DNA of 64,000 nucleotides from Granulicella sp. L46 (lineage in GTDB: Bacteria; Acidobacteriota; Terriglobia; Terriglobales; Acidobacteriaceae): NCBI RefSeq assembly GCF_009765785.1, contig NZ_LMUT01000003.1:657170-721169 (forward strand), read 5' to 3'. The notes under the pieces are model-generated. The model saw only the letters and a program-made list of their open reading frames with translations, did not search any database and was not told where the DNA came from. Each line of letters begins with the position of its first letter. The stretch's first letter is position 1. The position numbers were made by a program, and so were the translations under genes. Positions 58,442 to 64,000 of this stretch are shown here, one piece after another.

Positions 58442-58975
58442 CTACCCAACCCCGTCCCCACCGTAGCTCACACCCTCATCTTCGCGCCGCTTTTTCAAAA
58501 TCCACACCAGATACAGCAGCACCGCCAGGTTGATCACCATCAGCCCCACCTTATACGGCGAATACCGATGCAGCAGTTCATAGCCCTCCCACGGCAAGCC
58601 CATCGCCGTCAGCGTTACCGTGAAGTATTCAGCCCAGCGTTTCTCCAGCATCAACCCTGTTCCTTCCACCACGCAGACCATCGCGTACAGAAACGACAGG
58701 ATCCCTGCCCTCTTCAATTGATGTGAATCAATCAGCCCCACATGCTCCATCAATATCCCGACAAAGTGTCGCTCTGGATCGATCCGCAACGCGTCGATCA
58801 CATGTATCACGACGTCGTTGATGTTCTTGTTCATAAGGTCCAGCGCACCTGCTCCCACTGCGGTAAAGAAGACCGCCTTACTCAGCTTGAATAACCCCAC
58901 CAACAGCAACCCGCGCTGATGGCCAACGCGCGCCAGCGCCGTCTTGATTCTGGATTGGTCGCCCCTTTCGTGCAT
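58442..58975 (-). CDS. DUF2127 membrane protein
   Basis: Starting at the ATG at 58975 after AGGAAG, the protein has 177 residues. Family features are RGLLLVGLFKLSKAVFFTAVGAGAL at the first helix, AGILSFLYAMVCVVEGTGLMLEKRWAEYFTV in the centre and PWEGYELLHRYSPYKVGLMVINLAVLLYLVW at the end, so four membrane helices. The family is widespread but its function is unknown. It lies upstream of mraZ on the same strand with an intervening operator region; no further partner is seen. Confidence 0.85.
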   Translation of the reverse strand: MHERGDQSRIKTALARVGHQRGLLLVGLFKLSKAVFFTAVGAGALDLMNKNINDVVIHVIDALRIDPERHFVGILMEHVGLIDSHQLKRAGILSFLYAMVCVVEGTGLMLEKRWAEYFTVTLTAMGLPWEGYELLHRYSPYKVGLMVINLAVLLYLVWILKKRREDEGVSYGGDGVG

Positions 58976-59345
58976 TCTTCCTCGCAACTCCCTTTGCCTG
59001 GCCATACGCTTGCTTCAGTTGACGGTTGCTCTGCCGCTTTGTCAATGCAGGTGAACCTCTCCCTGCACACCTCCCGCCAATCGTCGCCCACCGTCGTCTT
59101 CTCTTTGATTCCATCTAGACCTGCGCACACCGAACAATTTCCAGTTCTTTGTCCACGCCTTCAAACCTTGCCCCGAATCCTCGGTTAAACCCATCCTTCT
59201 TTCGCATCTTCTTTCATGAGCGGAACAATCCACTTGCAACTCACCCGCGTAGATAGGATGTGCGTCTCTACGGAACAGCGAGACGAAGCAATGGTTTTGT
59301 TCCTCACTTGATCTTCAGCAACAACCTTTGAAAGGGAAAACCACA
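58976..59345. other. Divergent promoter region between DUF2127 and fasciclin genes
   Basis: No supported gene; open frames on both strands are short and inconsistent. Promoters for both neighbours should lie here. No dispersed repeats are present, in contrast to most gaps of this size. Confidence 0.5.
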
Positions 59346-59903
59346 ATGAAGAAGTCTTTGATCACCCTCATGGCAAGCGCTGCGCTCGCCATCACGTCTT
59401 TCGCAGCCACCGCCCAGATGAAGGACCCCACCGTAGGCGGCGCTGAAATGTTCCCGACCAAAAACATCGTCGAGAACGCAATCAACTCGCCCATCCACAA
59501 GACCCTCGTCGCTGCTGTCAAGGCTGCCGGTCTCGTCGACACGCTCGAAGGCCCCGGCCCCTTCACCGTCTTCGCTCCCACTGACGACGCCTTCGCGAAA
59601 CTCCCCGCCGGCACCGTCGACAACCTCGTGAAGCCAGAGAACCACGACACCCTCGTCAAGATCCTCACCTACCACGTCGTCCCCGGCAAGATCACCACCA
59701 AGGACCTGAAGGATTGGATCAAGAAGGGCAATGGCACCTACTCCGCTAAGACTGTTCAAGGTGGCATGCTCACCTTCACCGACCACATGGGCCACATCAT
59801 GATCACCGACGAAAAAGGTGGCAAGGCTGAGATCACGACCGCCAACGTCCATCAGTCCAACGGCGTCATCCAGGTCATCAACGCAGTCCTGATGCCTAAC
59901 TAA
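59346..59903 (+). CDS. Secreted fasciclin (FAS1) domain protein
   Basis: The 185-residue protein begins at the ATG at 59346 with AAAGGGA upstream and a signal peptide (MKKSLITLMASAALAITSFAATAQ). One FAS1 domain fills the rest: TLVAAVKAAGLVDTLEGPGPFTVFAPTDDAF, the H-box region ILTYHVVPGK, and ITTANVHQSNGVIQVINAVLMP. FAS1 domains mediate adhesion or surface association. No other domain is present. It stands alone, with a GC hairpin behind it. Confidence 0.92.
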   Translation: MKKSLITLMASAALAITSFAATAQMKDPTVGGAEMFPTKNIVENAINSPIHKTLVAAVKAAGLVDTLEGPGPFTVFAPTDDAFAKLPAGTVDNLVKPENHDTLVKILTYHVVPGKITTKDLKDWIKKGNGTYSAKTVQGGMLTFTDHMGHIMITDEKGGKAEITTANVHQSNGVIQVINAVLMPN

Positions 59904-59937
59904 AGCTCCTCCACCCAGCATCCCCATAAACCAACAG

Positions 59938-59957
59938 TGGCGTCCTTCGGGACGCCA
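59938..59957 (+). terminator. GC hairpin after the fasciclin gene
   Basis: TGGCGTCC pairs with GGACGCCA around a UUCG-type loop (TTCG), 35 bp after the stop codon. The following T run is weak, so it may be a terminator or a transcript-end stabiliser. Confidence 0.65.
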
Positions 59958-60096
59958 TCGTTGCTTCTCTCGCTGCCGCTAGCCTTTGCCCGTTTTCGCC
60001 GCGCGGCGAAAGATCCTCTGTAATGGCTTTTGCCTTTGCTCTAGCGTCAGCTTTGCCTTTACGTCGGCTTTTCTTTGGACAATATCTGAAAGAAAT

Positions 60097-60130
60097 TGTC
60101 ATTCCGAGCGCAGCGAGCGAACCTGCTGTC
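60097..60130. repeat. GTCATTCCGAGCGCAGCGAG element
   Basis: A copy of the GTCATTCCGAGCGCAGCGAGG-AACCTGC family, also at 9311. It lies 44 bp upstream of the SRPBCC gene. Confidence 0.82.
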
Positions 60131-60173
60131 TCCCGTTCTTGTCCCCCCACCCGCTACACTCACAACGAAACCC

Positions 60174-60719
60174 ATGCGACTCCACTTCCAAACCGAGCAG
60201 CGGCTGCCTTACCCCATCGAGCTGGTCTTCGCCTTCTTCGCCGACCCAGCCAACCTCCCGCGCCTCATGCCAACCTGGCAGCACGCGCGCATCGAGCACT
60301 CCACCCTCGTCCCGCCGCCTCCACCACCCCAGCCCTTCCCCGGCTCCGACCGCATCACTGCCGGCACCGGCACGCGCCTCACAATCACCGTTCGCCCCCT
60401 CCCGTTCTCCCCCATCCGCCTCACATGGGATGCCCTCATCGAAGACTTCCGCTGGCTCGAAGGCTTCTGCGACGTCCAACTCCACGGCTCGTTCCGCTAC
60501 CGGCGTCACTGCCACACCGTCCAGCCCCATCGCAGCGGTACTCTCCTCCACGACGAAGTCGAATACGAACTCCCCCTAGGCCCCCTCAGCTCGATCGGAG
60601 CCCTCAGCGCGCTAACAGACAAACTGTTTGTCCACCGTCAGCTCACCGCCACCTTCCGCTACCGCCAGCGCCGCACCCTCGAACTCCTCGCCATCGAAGC
60701 CAGCGAGCAATCGCTCTAA
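60174..60719 (+). CDS. SRPBCC-family (START-like) protein
   Basis: The 181-residue protein starts at the ATG at 60174. FQTEQRLPYPIELVFAFFADPANLPRLMPTW is the typical opening of a polyketide-cyclase/START-like ligand-binding fold, and VEYELPLGPLSSIG plus the C-terminal helix (LFVHRQLTATFRYRQRRTLELL) complete it. A proline run (VPPPPPPQPF) lies in an early loop. Many relatives act as cell-division-inhibitor-like SRPBCC proteins or bind hydrophobic ligands; no function can be assigned. It converges on dxs with 4 bp between them. Confidence 0.8.
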   Translation: MRLHFQTEQRLPYPIELVFAFFADPANLPRLMPTWQHARIEHSTLVPPPPPPQPFPGSDRITAGTGTRLTITVRPLPFSPIRLTWDALIEDFRWLEGFCDVQLHGSFRYRRHCHTVQPHRSGTLLHDEVEYELPLGPLSSIGALSALTDKLFVHRQLTATFRYRQRRTLELLAIEASEQSL

Positions 60720-60723
60720 CGTA

Positions 60724-62595
60724 TCAAACCGCAACCACCCTCTTCAAAAACGGCCGCGACCGCTCCATCGCCGCCTCTGCCGTCAGCCCATACTTCTCGC
60801 GCAACGCCTCCACCTTCCCATGCTCAATGAACGAATCCGGCCACCCCACCCGCAGTACCGGCACCTCCATCGAGTGTGCGTTCAGGCACTCCAGCACGGC
60901 TGACCCGAAACCACCCGCGAGCACATGGTCTTCCATCGTTACCAATAACTCGCACCGCGAACCAAAGCGCACAACACACTCTTCATCGATCGGCTTCGCA
61001 AACCGCGCATTGATCACCGCAACGCTATGCCCCTCGGCCTCCAGCATCTTCGCCAGGCGCTCTGCCTCAGCCACCATGTTGCCCAGCGCAAAGATCGCCA
61101 CATCCCGACCATCCTTCAGCACCTCGGCCTTGCCAATCTCCAGCGCCACCGGCCGCACCTTCACCTCAACGCCCGTCCCGGTCCCACGCGGATACCGAAT
61201 CGCGCTAGGCCCCTCATGCTCCAGCGCCGTAAACATCATGTCCTGCAACTCATCCTCATCCTTCGGATCCATGTGGATCAAGTTCGGCACGCCGCGCAGA
61301 TAGCTGATGTCGAACAGCCCATGATGCGTAGGCCCATCATCGCCACTCAGGCCGCCGCGATCCATGCAGAACACCACCGGAAGATTCTGCAGCGCGACAT
61401 CATGCACCACCTGGTCAAACGCCCGCTGCAAAAATGTCGAGTAAATCGCGCAGAACGGCCGATACCCTTTCGTCGCCATGCCCGCGGCAAACAACACCGC
61501 ATGCTCCTCCGCAATCCCCACGTCGAAGTATCGCTTCGGATGGTGTGGCCGAAACAAATCCAGCGCCGTCCCATTTGGCATCGCCGCCGTAATAGCGACG
61601 ACCTTTTCGTTCTCATTCGCCAGCTTCGTCAAACTCTCCGCAAACACCTCCGAGTACGTCTTCTGTCCCGTCGATTTCGTCTCACCCGTCGCCGGATCAT
61701 ACGGCCCCAGCCCATGAAACTTCTTCTGCTTCTCCATCGCCGGCTGGAAACCGCGCCCTTTCTGCGTAAGAGCATGCAGCACCACCGGCCGCTTCTGCTT
61801 CTTCAAAAATTTAAAAGTCTCAATCAGCATCGGCAGATTATGCCCATCCACCGGGCCAAAATAATTCAGCCCAAACTCCTCAAAGATCATGCCCCGTCCA
61901 ACAATCCCCTTGGCCGCCTCTTCCGCCTTGCGCGCAATATGCCGAGCAGCCTTGCCGCCAAACTTCTCCACCAGCACCGCCGCCCGATCATGCATGCTCA
62001 CATACGTCGGATTCGTCGCAATCTTGTGGAAGTACTCTGCAATCGCTCCAACATTCTTATCAATCGACCACTCGTTATCATTCAGCACAATGATCATCCG
62101 CTTAGTCGACGCCATATTATTCAGCGCCTCATAGCTGATCCCATTGGTAAACGCCGCATCCCCCGCCAGCGCCACAATGTGCTCATCCCCACCGCTCATA
62201 TCCCGAGCCACCGCCATACCCAGCGCCGCACTCAGCGCCGTCCCAGCATGCCCCGCACCGAAGCTGTCGTGCTCACTCTCCGTCCGCAGCATGAAGCCAT
62301 TCAGCCCACCCGGCTGCCGGATCGTCTCAAACTGGCTCTCGCGCCCCGTCAGCAATTTGTGCACATAACTCTGGTGACTCACATCGAACACAAAGCTATC
62401 GCGCGGCGTATCGAACACGTAGTGCATCGCGATGGTAAGTTCCACCACGCCAAGATTCGGCCCGATATGCCCACCCGTCTTGGCCACCCCAACGATCAGC
62501 CGTTCACGGATCTCCTCCGCCAGCCGCTCCAGCTCCACGAGGCCAAGCTTCTTCACATCCCCCGGCGACTTGATCTTACTTAAGTATTCGCTCAT
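60724..62595 (-). CDS. dxs: 1-deoxy-D-xylulose-5-phosphate synthase
   Basis: Dxs is the thiamine-diphosphate enzyme that opens the MEP isoprenoid pathway from pyruvate and glyceraldehyde 3-phosphate. From the ATG at 62595 it has 623 residues. The ThDP motif GDAAFTNGISYEALNN, GIAEEHAVLFAAGMA, and FCMDRGGLSGDDGPTHHGLFDISYLR are typical. One variation: the glycine of the usual DVGHQAYPHK is serine here (DVSHQSYVHK, 71-80), as in a side branch of Dxs-like proteins; both histidines (H74, H79) are kept. The upstream frame to 62706 is non-homologous. It feeds IspA, encoded elsewhere in the window. Confidence 0.9.
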   Translation of the reverse strand: MSEYLSKIKSPGDVKKLGLVELERLAEEIRERLIVGVAKTGGHIGPNLGVVELTIAMHYVFDTPRDSFVFDVSHQSYVHKLLTGRESQFETIRQPGGLNGFMLRTESEHDSFGAGHAGTALSAALGMAVARDMSGGDEHIVALAGDAAFTNGISYEALNNMASTKRMIIVLNDNEWSIDKNVGAIAEYFHKIATNPTYVSMHDRAAVLVEKFGGKAARHIARKAEEAAKGIVGRGMIFEEFGLNYFGPVDGHNLPMLIETFKFLKKQKRPVVLHALTQKGRGFQPAMEKQKKFHGLGPYDPATGETKSTGQKTYSEVFAESLTKLANENEKVVAITAAMPNGTALDLFRPHHPKRYFDVGIAEEHAVLFAAGMATKGYRPFCAIYSTFLQRAFDQVVHDVALQNLPVVFCMDRGGLSGDDGPTHHGLFDISYLRGVPNLIHMDPKDEDELQDMMFTALEHEGPSAIRYPRGTGTGVEVKVRPVALEIGKAEVLKDGRDVAIFALGNMVAEAERLAKMLEAEGHSVAVINARFAKPIDEECVVRFGSRCELLVTMEDHVLAGGFGSAVLECLNAHSMEVPVLRVGWPDSFIEHGKVEALREKYGLTAEAAMERSRPFLKRVVAV

Positions 62596-62954
62596 GCTCG
62601 AAAACCGTGGACCCCTGACCTCTTGTTCATAGGACGCGACCTGTATCCCTCCAGTGTACCAACCCACCGCATTTCCTTGCCCACCCCACCAACACCCTGC
62701 CTCCACCCGTTGCCCCCATCAACGCCGCCGAATTTCTCACCCGGCTCTGCCGCCCAGCCACCACGTTCCAGCCAAACTCCTTGCAGCCGTGCTTCTGTTT
62801 CTCGCCCTCGCTTTTCTTTCTGTCATTCCCTCTGGGAATCTGCTTCAGCCTTTGCCCATGTTCGTGGCAAATCTCACGTCGACGTCCGGCGCGAAGCCCT
62901 CCGCCGTCCGCGCAGGACCCTCCAATCCGCACAGGCTGCAAGACTGGGATTAGT
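62596..62954. other. Divergent gap between dxs and the hydrolase gene, with two repeats
   Basis: It carries a GTCATTCCCTCTGGGAATCT element (62811-62850) and an exact 17-mer (62902-62918), 37 bp before the hydrolase start. Frames running through it are not supported. Confidence 0.65.
62902..62918. repeat. 17-mer repeat CGCCGTCCGCGCAGGAC, intergenic
   Basis: Exact copy in the gap upstream of the hydrolase gene. Confidence 0.88.
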
Positions 62955-64000
62955 ATGGTCGGCATGAAGTGCCCCGCTCTCGCTATCGGCCTGATCACCT
63001 GCACCCTCCTCCTCACCCCTGCAATTCTCCCCTCCGCCCACGCCCAGACCGCGCCTCTCACACTTCCGCTCTGGCCCCACGCCACCCCCGAGCCGCCCCA
63101 GACAACCGCTCCCGAAATCGACACCACCCAGCCCACCGACAACTTCATCAGCGGCCGTCGCGTCATCCGCCTCACCAACGTCACCATCCCCACGCTCACC
63201 GTCTATCCGCCACACGGCCAGAACACCGGAGCCGCGGTTCTCGTCTTCCCCGGCGGCGGCTATGTCCGCCTCGTCACCGACGGCGAAGGCACCGACGCCT
63301 GCCACTGGCTCAACTCCATCGGCATCACCTGCATCCTCGTCAAATACCGCGTTCCTCAACCCAGCGGCGAGGCTGGTCACTATCCTGCCGACCCCTCTGA
63401 CCTCGAGGACGCCCAGCAAGCCATGCGCCTCACCCGCGCCCACGCCGACGAATGGCACATCAACCCCAGCCACATCGGCGTCATGGGCTTCTCCGCCGGC
63501 GCCAATCTAGCCGTCCTCCTCTGCACCCATCCCAACGACGACCACGTCGCCTCCACCCCCGCCGCACCCGACGCCAATACCCACCTCAGCGCCCGCGCCG
63601 ACTTCGCCATCATCGTTTATCCCGCCTACCTCGGCCTTCCTCCCGACAACGCTCAGCTCAATCCCGTCTACGCTCCCAACGAGTTCACCCCATCCACCTT
63701 CCTCATCCAGGCAGAGAACGACCGCACCCACGGCAAAAACGCCCTTGTCTACTACGCCGCCCTCATGGACGCCCACATCCCCGCCGAGCTCCACTACTAC
63801 GCCACTGGCGGACACGGCTTCGGCATGCACCCGCCCAACGCCCCCGAAGAAAACTGGCCCAAGCTAGCCACCGCCTGGCTCCGTTCCATCAACATCCTTC
63901 CACCCCGCGCGGACCGCCACGTCAACGAAGGTCCCAGCGGCACCCCAGCCCCCTGCCCCGCACCCCAACCTCCCGCACCCGGAACCACCTCCAGTCCCTC
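62955..64000 (+). CDS. Secreted alpha/beta hydrolase (esterase), 3' end cut
   Basis: The open frame runs past the right edge; about 348 residues are visible. It starts at 62955 or, after a better lead, 62964, followed by a signal peptide (MKCPALAIGLITCTLLLTPAILPSAHAQ). The fold is the BD-FAE/acetylxylan-esterase type: VLVFPGGGYVRL is the oxyanion loop, GVMGFSAGANLAVLL holds the nucleophile serine, and GGHGFGMH the histidine; the acid is probably in AENDRTH. A proline-rich tail follows HVNEGPSGTP at the edge. Likely deacetylates plant polysaccharide, consistent with the GH54-like enzyme in this window, but this is inference. Confidence 0.85.
   Translation, partial: MVGMKCPALAIGLITCTLLLTPAILPSAHAQTAPLTLPLWPHATPEPPQTTAPEIDTTQPTDNFISGRRVIRLTNVTIPTLTVYPPHGQNTGAAVLVFPGGGYVRLVTDGEGTDACHWLNSIGITCILVKYRVPQPSGEAGHYPADPSDLEDAQQAMRLTRAHADEWHINPSHIGVMGFSAGANLAVLLCTHPNDDHVASTPAAPDANTHLSARADFAIIVYPAYLGLPPDNAQLNPVYAPNEFTPSTFLIQAENDRTHGKNALVYYAALMDAHIPAELHYYATGGHGFGMHPPNAPEENWPKLATAWLRSINILPPRADRHVNEGPSGTPAPCPAPQPPAPGTTSSP

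Noticed and set aside
61027..62583. 518-residue plus-strand frame over dxs
   Set aside because: Antisense shadow; dxs is secure by multiple motifs.

Overview
The window is a GC-rich bacterial chromosome segment, most likely from the Acidobacteriota (Terriglobia; Granulicella, Edaphobacter or Terriglobus-like). I infer this from protein character, an HAE1-type RND operon, a large mra/mur/fts (dcw) cluster, a secreted GH54-like arabinofuranosidase and WXXGXW-repeat proteins. No rRNA, tRNA, CRISPR array, transposase or phage gene was seen.

Layout. 1-10.9 kb (mostly plus strand): 3' end of rseP, a DHH phosphoesterase (minus), a CPBP membrane protease, a repeat-invaded penicillin acylase, a large polytopic membrane protein, ispA and a small anchored protein. 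11.0-18.2 kb (minus): an overlapping RND efflux operon (pump, adaptor, TolC-like channel). 18.4-30.5 kb: RidA-like protein, GH54 enzyme, flavin amine oxidase, outer-membrane-like protein, SnoaL protein, M28 peptidase, ECF sigma factor with a coupled small membrane protein, HerA-like ATPase, DUF59 protein, methyltransferase, and a 34-codon gene with its own ribosome-binding site and terminator.

30.5-58.1 kb (minus) holds the cell-envelope block. Read 5' to 3' it is mraZ-rsmH-ftsL-ftsI-(TSUP)-murE-murF-mraY-(small membrane protein)-murD-ftsW-murG, then murC-ftsQ-ftsA-(outer-membrane barrel)-ftsZ-(PBP)-nnrDE-tsaE. Three plus-strand genes (amidase, GIY-YIG nuclease, WXXGXW protein) interrupt it between murG and murC. 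murB and ddl are not in the window. A three-copy, 10-bp-spaced AGTGG array upstream of mraZ looks like the MraZ operator. 58.4-64 kb holds a DUF2127 membrane protein, a fasciclin protein, an SRPBCC protein, dxs and the start of a secreted alpha/beta hydrolase.

The most unusual property is the load of short dispersed repeats: a 17-mer (CGCCGTCCGCGCAGGAC), GGGTGCCCC hairpins with covarying stems, GTCATCCTGAGCGAAG and CGACCGAAGCGCGCAGCG elements, and GTCATTCC hairpins. They fill most intergenic gaps. They also lie in frame inside several genes (CPBP protease, penicillin acylase, 682-residue membrane protein, ispA, nnrDE), and one supplies the murC stop codon.
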